A stretch of DNA of 64,000 nucleotides from Nephromyces sp. MM_2019 (Eukaryota > Apicomplexa > Aconoidasida > Nephromycida). The stretch lies in assembly GCA_015657535.1 (NCBI GenBank), contig JADHZB010000189.1:21734-85733 (forward strand), read 5' to 3'. Shown here in pieces: positions 49,904 to 61,708 of this stretch (positions are counted from its first letter, which is position 1; every line of letters begins with the position of its first letter). Below the pieces are notes generated by a model. It ran no database searches. It had not been told where the DNA came from and saw only the letters and a list, made by a program, of their open reading frames with translations. A program made the translations under genes and the position numbers.

Positions 49904-52900
49904 ATGATTTTTCAAGTGCGGTACTCTCGGTAAAATATACCGATCCGATGTTGAAGCTTACAGGGGATAGGTTGACATGCACTGGATATAAGGTTGGTGA
50001 TGTTTACAGTCTCTCATAGGATGAAATCTCTGTTGCTCATTGAATCGAATTAGTGGCCCGAAAATTCCCCCTACCTCATTTAACCGCAGTGTTTGGCTGT
50101 TGATAGAGAGTGCAGTATGAATGTAGATTTTTTGAAATATCTAATGATGGAATTTCCCCATACCCGCCAGCTTTCGCTTTGGTATATTTTCTTAATAGCT
50201 TGGCGAAGTGCAATTTTATGCTTCTTTATTGTGTCTTACTTTGAAACCTGGTGTGTGTTTGGTGCGTCCCAATTTTAGGGGTGGAGCTCTGTCTTTTCTA
50301 CCCATAGTGCGGATCATGGAAAATGGTAGGCTTATCTGCTCTTATTTTTGAAAAATACTGAGTAATAGCAACATAGTTAAGATGCTTTGTCTGGCGACTA
50401 ATTCCGTGCTAATCAGCGCTTCAAAATTCAAATTATCAGTCAGAAGAGCGATTTAGAGTATCCTTTTGCAATATGCACTCCTTAATACACCTTTTCCGCT
50501 ATAATTTTCCAAAATGCCCCGGTTGAAACTTTATGAGTCCGATTTTAATTTTTATCAAAATAATGCCCTTTTTTCCTTCAAGGTATTTCGAGGCTACGAT
50601 GCTCGAAGCAGCGAGCCCATCCCCCAAGTTTCTTCATAATTACATGGGCAGAAATGGGATAGAGTTTCATGTCAGGTAGGGTATCATATCTCTTTTCTAG
50701 CTGACTCTGTTTCTTGTGGTTGCTCTATCCTTGCTCGCTTGGTATTGTTATTTAGGTATGTTCAAGTGTTTGCTTAAATTTTTTGCATCTTCATGGATTT
50801 TTTTGGGTGAATCCGCACCATTTATCGTAGCCTAAAGATCCCTCTCAGTAGCTGCTTGCTTTAATTTTTTGGCTATTCTATGTAACTCGGAAGAAAACTA
50901 TGTTTTCTGAGGATTTTTTTTAGTGCTGAGAAAATCAAATACTAAAAAGAGGAAAACATACAGAAAAATATGCATCAAATATTATTTCTGGTTACAAGGT
51001 AATAATGAATAAACATCCAAAAAATCTGATAATGGTTTAAGCAACAAGGGAAAAACACGGGGCATAATGTTACCTGAGGCGGAGAATACTAGATTAATTT
51101 TTTTTGCCTTTGTATGGATATATTTGTGATTCACAGTCTCAAATTAAAATGGCTTCATCTGCTGTATATACAGTGCATTTTCCTTGTTAAGCTGAAATTT
51201 CTTTTGTGTATTTCCCGTGAAACATTTTTTTAAGATGCTGCTTTGCCTTTAAATATGAGTGATGGTTTCCTGCCTTCATGCATGCTTTTTCGTTATTTCA
51301 CTACTTTTAGCTTGGCTAGCTCCAAAAAAGGCGTGAATTTTTTTCAGTCTGGATTCGCTAGACGACATTAATTGTTATCCACTCAATTTTTAATTTTTTG
51401 ATGCGTTTGAAGTTTTTCTGTTTATTTTGATGTTTTTTGAAGATTTTTTTGGCTTTTTCCTGTTATTTCTTCAGTGTTTACCTCTTGTAAAATAATGCTT
51501 TATACCTGCTTGCTTGCATGCTCCATAAAAGAACCACACTAGTCTCATTGATTTTTGCATATTAAGTGATTTACTAATATATTAAACACTCTTTAACCGT
51601 TAGGCTAATTATCAATATCTATTTTTTTTAAAGTAAGCAATTTTTACTTTTGTCGCTTTGTTTCGACTCCTTTTTTATATCCTTTGTTTTAATTTTGGTG
51701 CAGAGTAGGCTGGGCGTGTAGATATCAACGGTACGACACACCTATTGGACAGAATGCCTTTAGCTATGCTTTATCTGACCTGCAGGGAGAAATTGTAAAC
51801 AATGCTATTCGCGAGAGTTATTTAGGGCGCAGTATTGGTAATATGAGGAATTTTTTGGATATTTTCTTAGATAAATTTGTATTAGAGAGCGGTTTTTGCT
51901 GAATTGAAGGCTTTTTTGGAGTAGCGCTGCGACTAAACCCTTTGCTTGATGTGCATTATAATATTCCCTCTTTTCGGAATATGTTTGCGTTATTCCTTAT
52001 AAAACTGCGGGAATTCGCAAAAATGACTTGCCAGTTTTTAAGAGCAATTTATAAACCATAATATATCTAGAGTAAGAATTATAATATATCTATAGATTTT
52101 TTTGCAAAAGAATTGTCTTTAGGGAATTGACGGTGCAAATGTGGAATTTGTGCATTTAATTGTTTCTGGAATCAACTGAAATATGTTTTTTATTTTGAAT
52201 TTTGATCCAATTCAATTTGAAGGTAAAACTTGCTTTAACATGATAGCAAGGCAGAATTCCAGATGTGCAAGATTTACCAATGTTGCTTATTAGATATACG
52301 TCCCTTAAGTGCGCTTTGATGCCGAAAAATGAGAGATTTCTTCATACTAGTCATTCTGGCTTGCCAGGAAAGTTACTAAAGAATGATGCTGGGTAGGCTT
52401 AGCGGAGAAGATTCGAGGATTTTGTTTTCTTTCCTGGAATTGAGGCTTTCCTGCCTATGAAAATGTTAAGAGCTTAGCAAATTTTTCATCTCCAGATTCT
52501 TTAATAAAGAAAATATCTGGTGGAGGAAGGGAGACATTTTTGAGTTTCACGCGATGACTATCATGTTAGCGATATTTTTTTGCTTCTTCTTTTTTCTCAC
52601 ATTTCCTTGCCATATTTTTCTAGGAGTAGGCGACACTATAGGTTGCTATTTATCACTGGAGGAGCCAACTTGGTGGTTGTCTGATCCTCGCCAAGACCGA
52701 AAGATTTATGAATTTTTGCAAGGTATGAGGTAGTGTTGGATATATACGATAGTAAGAAAATGCATCTTGACACGTATAAATACGGAAATAAGCACCCCTG
52801 GGCTAGCATATCTAAACAGGAGTTGAACCTGCGCATAAATACTTTTCACAGAAACAAAAATACCCTCGCGTAGTGTTGTTAAACCTTGATATTCTCCATT

Positions 52901-55900
52901 ATTAGTGAGGCTGGAGAAGCGCTAGCATTGCCATAGCGTTAATTTTTTTTTGTGTGGGAAATCACTCTGCTGAGTGAGCTGATGAATTCCAAGTAGAGGA
53001 GGATGTATATCGTTTTAATAAAAATAATATCTTTCCTCGGAGATATTAGATATTTCGGTAATTCTAACTTTATAACGCTCATGAATTTTCACTGCTTTGA
53101 AAAATGCCAACATTGAGCGCAGCAAAAGATGTTGAGTAGATATGAACTAAATGTGCGACTGCACATGTGTGTGGCTACCTATATGTGTATGGCTGGCTAT
53201 GTGTGTGTGGCTACCTATATGTGTATGGCTGGCTATGTGTGTATGACTGCCTGTTTGTGTGTGGCTACACATATGTGTGTGTTGTGGCGTTTGCACACCA
53301 ATCCGCTGTTGATATGAGTTGCTCATTTGAATGTGCATATAGTTTTAAAAACAGATAGTTTCATTCAGAAAAGGCTTGTTTTGCCTGGTACTAACTTTGA
53401 TAAGAAGCGAAACAGACACTGAGTTAACTCTTTGTACTAAAGAGAACTCGTAAATATTACTGTTGATCTCTGGTTATATTGTATTAATCGAATTTATTCG
53501 CTTGCTTTACATACACTGTACTTACAGCGATGGAGCAATTTTTTTTGTTTTAATCGTAATATTGATTTACTTCAAATCATTTTGTATGCTTTTTGCTTGT
53601 CTTCGCCCATGTGTGGTTGGACGGGTAGATTCTTCTGAAGTTCAAGAAAAGAAACATCTACTTACAAATACATGCAAAAATAAGGGCTACGCGTTAGGTA
53701 CCCCCTTTAAGTTCTCTCATAATATCCTATGCTTGCTGTCACTACGACCCCGTTTCTTTCACACTAATGCTGTTAAAAGGTTAGTTTAATCTTAATCCTT
53801 CAAACGGTAGTAATCCTGGAAATGACCTTCATTCTAATATTCAATGTGATGTTTTTGCGTCGCTCTTGTTACTTAATGATGTGTGGCTGATTTATTCTAC
53901 TTCCTTTGAATGCGGAATTATGTATTGATGTTCTATCTCTTTCCTGTGTCTGATAATTAATAAACTATTTTTTCATGTAGCACGATTGCTATCAAAGTGA
54001 AATTTTTTTTTGTCTTTCCAGCGGGAATCCTATGTAATCCCGCGGAACCTCCAAACCCTCCTGTTAATGAAGGCTCATTCATTGAGTTTTCAATTAATGG
54101 CACAAAGTACGGCCTTATTCATATCTTGGAAAAAGATATTTTACAATGTCTTTGATATAGCTAACCTGAGTGCCTTCTACTCTACAATGTACTGAATGTA
54201 TTATGAATTCTTGTTTCTCTTGTATTTTTAATCACCTTTGTGCTGTGAAATTAACGTGTGATTTTTTCAGTATAGTGTGTGAATGGTACTCAGGAGAGGA
54301 GATATTTTTGTTAGAGAACTTGTTATTCTCTTGAACTAAAGCGTACGATCTGATGCAGCGCTCATTATGACTGAAATTTGAAGCTTTTGCTGTGCTTTAG
54401 ATCAGGGGCTCAGCTACGTTTTGGTTTCTCTCTGCATGAGTTTCTAACCGTGCTTTAATTTTTTTTTGTTTTAGCTTTTAATAATAAGAAAGCTGTATTA
54501 CGTAGGCTTTTGCGGAAGTAGTTCATAGCATCAAGCGTATCACTTAAGCATTTCAGTGTTTGATACTAAATGAGCGGATTTACCTGCGTGCGCTAATTAT
54601 ACGATTTTCCAGACCCTGCCTTCTAGATATAGCGACCCTATATCTCACTTTAACGGGGCGTGTGTGGATATGTATGTTGTATACCCTGTTTGTTTTTGTA
54701 TGGTGTGTCTTGTGTGTTGATATCTGTGGCTGTGGGTTCACTTTGTATGTGTATGTCTTGTCTATAAGGCGTGAATAGCCTATGATTTAACTCTCTCCTC
54801 TTCTTGAATGAGTTTTTCACAGTTATGGGCGAGCCTATTCGAGCATCTTTAATGGCTCATATCATCCAGCAGTGGCACTTTATATGGGTGCGAGGATAAA
54901 AATGAATTTTGGTATGCTTGGAACAATTAACGCCTTAGGAGATGATGGAGATATAAGCTATTTCATATATTCTTATACGGTAGTTATGGGTTGCCGCTGT
55001 GTATATGGCGTCTGTGCGCAGCTAGATACTTCCTCTGTAACCGTTTAAGGCCTTTTTAGGTTTACTAGATGGAATTCGATCCTTCTTAAAAAAATTGTAT
55101 TAACTTCACAATCTTCATCCTTTTCATCGCTGGGTCGACTCCTATGCTTTATTTAGCCCTGATGCATACTTCTCTATGTGCTTCAGGAATTCTTTGATTA
55201 GTATTATAGAAAGGCTTAATGAGAATGAAAGCGATAAATTAGCGGAGAACTTTCTTAAAATAGTTTACTTAGATGGATTTAATTGAAACTGAAAAGATAA
55301 CCTTAGAGCACAATATTTTGATTCATTGGCTTTGATTGAACTACATAGTTGATTTGAGTAATTTCCCTATTTTTTCGCTTCTGCGTGTTTTTCTGCTGCG
55401 ACTAGCTTTACTATAGAGCAATTTCCACTTGAGTTTGCATGATCACCATATGAAGAGGCTAGGGGATATTAAGTGAAGCATTTTATTAGTTAAATGAGTA
55501 TAATAAAGACGCATTGGATGCATTTGGAATGAGCGAGGAGGAATTTAGTATTTATAGATGATAAAAACTGATTTTTTTGTTTTAAAGTTGAATTGAACTA
55601 TATTATCTTTTCTTGTTCGTTTGCATCTTTTTTATGCTTATTGGGCTTACTTAATGATTAGAGTATTCATGAAATTTATTGATGTGCTTCCTAATATCAT
55701 TTGAAAGCTTGTGAGACAATTCCCCTTGAAATTGTCCCTCCAGATTTGTTTTCTCTGGCATATTGTCTCTCAATAAAGATTCTGATTTGTCCCTGGTCCG
55801 GCAATGCTTTTACAAGCTAGTGTGTTGACGTCTTTGTTTTTTTTTTTGCAGGTCCAGAGTTTAAATTTTTTCCAGTGAATCAAGGAGAGTGGAGGCCTGC

Positions 55901-55931
55901 TTGTGAGATGTCTAAGCATGCCATACAATAA
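49904..55931 (+). CDS. ASH2: Ash2-like SPRY protein (COMPASS/SET1 scaffold family), SPRY part
   Basis: Ash2-type proteins hold the SET1/MLL histone H3K4 methyltransferase core together through a C-terminal SPRY domain. Exons (plus): 49904-49992, 50090-50109, 50308-50325, 50583-50675, 51704-51837, 52624-52722, 54022-54106, 54823-54911, 55852-55931. Every junction agrees in codon phase and gives about 235 residues ending in TAA. Landmarks in order: LKLTGDRLTCTGYK, ADHGKWYFEA, RVGWACRYQRYDTPIGQ with FSYALSD, GVGDTIGCYLSLEEP, then GSFIEFSING, YGRAYSSIFNGSYHPA, YMGARIKMNFGPEF and WRP. These follow the Ash2 SPRY order closely, including the NFGP end. The SPRY-plus-upstream wording fits Ash2 better than other SPRY proteins, but without the N-terminal exons a different SPRY protein remains possible. 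Exons 2 and 3 are 20 and 18 bases; they are inferred from phase and motif continuity. Confidence 0.88.
53165..53285. repeat. 36-bp minisatellite built of 18-base half units
   Basis: About three copies of a 36-base unit beginning GTGTGGCTACCTATATGT (starts at 53169 and 53205, then a diverged copy). Each unit is two related GTG-rich halves. It lies in an intron of the Ash2-like gene. The open frames across it on both strands are by-products of the period being divisible by three. Confidence 0.85.
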
Positions 55932-57800
55932 GGCCTACAGTATTTTCTGAAGCTCAGGCTCGTTTTTTATGATTAATTTCTTGTATGTACATATCATGTG
56001 CATATATATACCAGATTCATTGTGCTTGAAACTTGTTTCAGTCAGTTGCCATTTAAATAGTTTATTTTAAAGCCTTCGGTGTATATGCATCCTTGGAAAC
56101 ATATTCTAATTTGGAAATCAAATCTAACCATTAACTAATTTTAGCTTTTTAAGCGGGCTATTTTGTGGGAGAAGTTGTTTTGAAAACTTTCATTTCGGAG
56201 TATAACTTCGTAATATTCAAATTTTCGCAGGAACGGCTGTAGTCATACGGTAGTGAACTCAGCGTTCGCTCTTTTCAGCCAATTTTTGTAATGGCGGTAT
56301 AACTTTTTCTTTGAAGGGAAGCTGTGGGCTTGGAGATGAAATATATTTTGCGAGGGGTAGCATCATCAAATGTGTAGGAAAACTATAATTGACACCAATG
56401 GTGTGCTTATGTATTGGACTTAGCATGTACTCAACTCATCTGGAGCTTTCATTGATATTCTTTCTATGCTTCAAGTTTCACTCAATGTCGAGCCTTTTGA
56501 GTTTCTATAAAAAACTTCTAAATGTTTCAAGAATAGCGATGCTTAACTTATCAACGTACTAGAAAATTTCACCTATTCTTCCAATCGCTTATATTTATGT
56601 TTATGGATACGCAATTTTATGATGCCGAAGTTACTGCTTTATTTTGGCCAATGAGTATTATGCTAGTTTCCATGGATCCTGATATACAATTGATGGATTG
56701 AGATGACATGCAGGACTTTTTCTAGGCTAAATACACTTTTCACAAGTTCAGCCATGGTGCTAATGGCTTTTTTTCGCTTCCTCTATTCTATGTGGATGAG
56801 TTGAAAAGTTGAGTCTTATAAAGGGGCATAGGCGAATATGTCGATTATATGTTTTTAATATATTTTCATGGCGCAGTTACAAGGCTATGCAGGAAAATGC
56901 TTTGGGCACTGTCTCTGCTTATTCCATTAGAGTTGCTTATGTAAGCTGCTTGTATTTGCGTGCCATTTATTAAGTTAGCTTCTTTGCGCAAATATCAGAG
57001 AACTGGATAGAGTCATGCTATTGGACATTACCGTCAAGATTTTTAATTAGGAGTCCAATATCTAGTATTACTATTTATTTTACTCAGCTATTATCCAATG
57101 CCACATAGGGACTGGGATGAAATTATAATAAGATAGATTTGGTATGAAAGGCTACAATGCTCTAATTCAATGTGAGTTTTTTTCCGAGATGTATTTTCGA
57201 AATATAAAAATCCTTATTGAAGGAAGGGAAAGCTCAGGATGGTGAAGGGGGAAGCGGCTGCGATGATTCCTTGACATGCAAACTTTTGGAAGTTTTCTAA
57301 AACTCAAGGAAGCATTTGTTGAATGTCTGGCTATTTTAATGTCGAGATTAAGTTCATCTTCTATATACCTGGAACTATAATTAAAACAGTGAAAGAACGT
57401 TAGAAAGCGTACAAAATTTAGCAGGAATATGCTATACAGATTTCAGGACTCCGCCTCTATTTAAGAAAGTCATGTTCTGCTAATGGTCGCTAAAAAATAG
57501 CCTGAGTGGAAAACGGGTGGTATATAAATCATATGAAAATTTTCGTAAAAAGTTGTGCCTGCATTCTTTTAAGAATCGTAAAACTCGTTTTGAGTAGCTG
57601 CTGCTATTCGAGAATGATTAATTTGATTTGCAAAGTGGAAGTTATTGCCGAAAAAATGAAATCCGATTTTTTACTCTTAATTGTGCTTTTTGGTTACCTG
57701 CCTGCAGATTATTGCAAACCACTAGTTTGGACCTAGTATGAAAGTTCACTCATTTTTTTAATTTTTTTTTCGTGCTCGCAGTTGACCTACATAGCCTTAC
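55932..57800. other. 3' flank of Ash2-like gene, no supported gene
   Basis: T-rich plus-strand DNA. A plus frame at 57506-57736 has an I-, L-, V- and C-rich composition-driven peptide and no splice context. Confidence 0.5.
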
Positions 57801-57930
57801 CTTAATGAGGCCTTCCGTTTGGATACCTTGTCTTTCTTAGATTTAAAGATAATGAGCATATGCCGAGAACTACATATGTACTGTGTCAAGGAATATGCGT
57901 ATGCATTAATTTGTCCATGATCTTTTGTTT
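57801..57930 (-). CDS. candidate internal exon, unidentified gene
   Basis: A 130-base segment on the minus strand with acceptor TCCTTCAAAG and a strong donor TTAAG/GTAAGG (phase 1 in, phase 2 out). The peptide is hydrophilic and basic at its end (it includes DHGQINAYAYSLTQYICS and KSKKDKVSKRKA). No partner exons were found and no family is recognised. Confidence 0.28.
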
Positions 57931-58629
57931 CTTTGAAGGAATAAAACACAGCTTTTTTAATGCTAAGGAATGTGCTCACCGCAAAAAAATTGTTTTTATA
58001 AATTTTAAGTAAAAATTTCATAGGTGAAGGTATTAATCAACGTTTAATAAAACCTTTAAAAGTGGAGGGAACCAATGAATGTCATGACAAGAGAAAGGAT
58101 CTTAACAGGGATTTCTTAAGAATATCATAAGCATAGACATATAATATCAATACACAGGGAGCTCTCGCTCGATTTAATTGGTGCTATGATGGCGTCCTGT
58201 TAATACTTTTGGTATCTGGTAAAAAGTGGTTAATGGAGTAGGAGTCACTATTCAATAAACTTGTTATATTAGTTAAAAAAAGGCTTATTCACCTAGAAGT
58301 GGCGTAATTGTAGGTGCATGTGGTGCTCATAAACAAGATATAAAAAAACTTAGTAATTTTTTATAGTAGCCAGTTTTAGGAGAGCCAAAATTAATAACTA
58401 GCATTCTTTTTTTTTTTTGCTGTATTTCCTTGAGGAAATAGTGCGATAGCGAAAATAAAGGTATTCTCGCTATATGCCTATGTCTCGTCACCTAAGGATT
58501 TTACTGCAGAACCTGAATATTATGTGATGTGCGGACTCCGGTGTCCCCTAGAAATGAAGCTTCGAGGCTTGTAGCATAGTGGCTACTGTTAGTGCTGCTT
58601 TTCAATTTGGTCACTACCATCACCACTGC

Positions 58630-58795
58630 TATTCACGTTGTACTGCGGCTATAATTAATACCATAACTATCACTACGACTGCTATTACCGCTACTATTAA
58701 TATCACTGCTATTTTGACTATTGCTGCCTACTCTCAGCGGCGTTGTTACTAGTATTATTGCTGCCACTAGCAAGATACCTGTGAACGTTACCATG
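58630..58795. repeat. decayed trinucleotide (ACT/ATT/GCT) tract
   Basis: Words of the form ACTGCTATT and ACTATT recur imperfectly for about 165 bases. On the minus strand they would read as AAT/AGT triplets (N- and S-rich), but stops interrupt every frame. Confidence 0.65.
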
Positions 58796-60046
58796 AATAC
58801 AAAGAGTATCTCTATTGTTAATTGATTGCTTCTACTTTCCTTACTATTGGTTTTCCTGCTTCGAGCAAAAGACTAGGCGCGAGATAATAATAATATATCC
58901 GCTGGCTTAGTAAATATTTTTATAATTTTTACTGCTATCGATCTGGCTAGCAGTGAAGTCACAACATACTGTTTCTACTCCTGTAGCTAAATCCAATATT
59001 AATGCAAACTACCAACGTATTTTCGAATTATCAGATCGCATTAACAGTAGGAACAGGCAATGAGAAGGACACAGAAGCTCATGCGCGTACTGGATGCGCA
59101 CCCATCGGAAGTCTAGTAAAGTGCATCCAGTGATGTATAAACAAATTCTTTAGAAAATCTGCTGAAGAATCCAATAGGAAATAGGATCTGCTTGTCTTTG
59201 AAGAGATGGAACAAGGGTGAAATCTTGCTTTTCACTCCTTAATCTATATTTATAGCATAGCAACCCTTTCTCCCGATAGGATTTTTAGTAGTTAAAGTCC
59301 TTACGTGTACACATTTTGAATAGATTTTTGCATGTCTTCCTATAGGGAGACTCTTTCCCAAACTTAGGAAGTAAAACCGACCCTAAGATAAGAAAGGAAG
59401 CTCAGTAGCATATTTTCGGTAAGCAAATCAACCACTTTTGCTTACCCAGGGAGGAAAAGGCTGAGTGCTTCCTTGTCAAACTTGCACAGCAATCCAGCAG
59501 GAAGCTAGTTTTCTAGGCCGAAAAAAAAATTTGAGGAGGCCCAGTCTAATTTTTTTATCGCTATTCTCTACTTATTTTTCTCTGACGCATGTGCTCCTGT
59601 GACCATTCATACACTGCACGTAATATGAGAAGATTTCAGCAGTGTATGGGCTAAAGAGGCTTCTTAAAACATCTGAAGCTTACCTAGGGAAAGAAGAGAA
59701 GATGCTTCGCTTCATATCAAGTTTTTTTCATCAGCATATTTCCAAGAGCTGCGTGGATAGCTTTCGCCAAAATCTGCTTCTATTTTTCATTCAGGCCCAC
59801 CTCAAATGCTTGTACAATTTTTTGTTTAATGAGTCGTATCTGCATCATATAGTGGATTTTAATGTTTTCTCTTATCTTGATAATAGATTGACTACTCTCT
59901 TTTGTTCAACTAAAATTACGCTTTTAGGGCACCCTCCTAAGGAAGAGAATATTACGCCTTAAATGTAGCGCCTTCTGGCACATAGCATGACTTTGGTACT
60001 ATACTACTCTCATTTACTTGCCGCTAAATGGGCTTACGAATTCAAA

Positions 60047-60077
60047 GGAAAGCTTTTCTATTAAAGAAAAGCTTTCC
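60047..60077. repeat. perfect 13-bp inverted repeat, 5-base loop
   Basis: The arms 60047-60059 (starting GGAAAGC) and 60065-60077 are exact reverse complements around ATTAA. Confidence 0.85.
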
Positions 60078-61708
60078 AGTGGCGACTATATCTGAAATTT
60101 GTGATGTTTAAATCTATTTATAAAATAACAGTGCTCCAAAACAAGAGGCTTAAATATAAAGAAAAACTGTGGAAAATCGTCATTAGTTTTAATATCTTTT
60201 CGCAGTAGATTGGATTTTTACTTTTGGTGAGGCTATTATTTCAAATCCCCCATTTATAATCCTTATATATCGGACTATGCATAAAGCAATTCCTTTTCAA
60301 CGCAAGCATTGCAGAACTACATAGATAACCTATAGGCAATCTTTATATTAAAACCAGCAAAAAATTGAGGGCTCATAATTTGGAAAAGAGTAAGTAAAGC
60401 GCAAATTAAACAACCTACTTGAACCCAGTAGGCTGATTAAAAAGATGAAACAGTGAAATTAACCTGTGTTTCAAATAAAGCTGCTAGAGAATCGATGCAT
60501 ATGATAGTCAAGTACTTTATGGAAGCGATGAAGATGGTTCTTCTGGGCTCTAAACAACATTTTAAGACTCTTCTATGATTATCTCGACGTTTATTCTCTT
60601 TTATTTAGAAGAATGCCCTCAAGAGTGGGCATAGTACACTCAAAAATTTCAGTAGTCTCCAAGACCCCTAGGAGGATAAAATTCGTATACAAGAAGCATT
60701 GAATCTTTATGTGATATCGTTTAGGTGAACGCTAGTCAGCTTTCGTTGGCATGAAGAGCCGCTAGCTCTTGTATAGGTGGTCTTCTTAAACTGAGTACTC
60801 GCGAAATTACCGAAAAAAACGGCTCTTTGAAGCAAGTAATATGCTTTGGCATAAGAGTATAATTTTCGAAGGTTTTTCTTAGCTACCCCAAAATTCCTAG
60901 GTGCTTAAATTATCTGCAAAAGTTACGCTTCCAACTTCAACTGGATCAAGTGTTAAGAGTTTCGCTGTTCATCAAGTACAGCAAGCACTGACGCTCACGT
61001 CCAGAGTTTGAGGATAAGCGCATGCAGCCTGCTTCCAATCTTATCGATTTTAGTGACATATGCATAATGGTTATTCTCTCATAGACTTGAACAAAGGGCT
61101 GTGGTGGCTACAATATGGTACTTCATTATGTTTAATCTAGGCTTTCTATTTTAACGTATGCCTGTGTTGAGCCAAATTTTCACCGTGGCAGATTTTTGCC
61201 TAGTGCGCATAGGTACGATTTTTTTCATGCATTCCTTGCCATGCTATCCATGCGGGAATTTCTTACCCGTCGATATTTTTGCAGTGGCTCAATGTATACT
61301 GTTATAGAACTATGAGAACGCATCACAACAGTGTTTCGGTGTCCTAGCTTTCCGAATCATGGCGTTACACGAGCTATTTCATTTAATGCAGTTCAAAAGG
61401 CATCGCGCCATTATTTAACGTTTCTGCGTGGGCGACGATAATCTGAGGCTGTTAGGCCTATTATTATTCTTTAATATTAAATTTACTCGTGGGAACAACA
61501 CTTCTGTTTGTTCAAGGCAATTAAAATATACTAAAAAGAAGCATGCGGCGGACAGGGTGAATGCATTAAGCAGGGGCTGCACAACTTGAAATTCTGTGGG
61601 AACACAAATTTTTAGATATAGCTACACGCTTATTTAAATTTATGTCTTCATGAATTAATTAACTTGAAATGTTTAACAGTACTAAGCTTAAAAAACAGGG
61701 AAGCTATA

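Larger units (their letters stand above)
57931..61708. other. intergenic, decayed repeats, no supported gene
   Basis: Contains a decayed ACT/ATT triplet tract (58630-58795) and a hairpin (60047-60077). A plus frame at 59642-59962 starts with a non-ATG codon and has no recognised domain. A possible further copia fragment lies near 61370-61440 and is described under findings. Confidence 0.4.

Noticed and set aside
53147..53358. Three overlapping C-, V- and H-rich frames
   Set aside because: By-products of the 36-base minisatellite.
59642..59962. 106-codon plus frame
   Set aside because: Non-ATG start, F- and L-rich composition expected from T-rich DNA, and no recognised domain.
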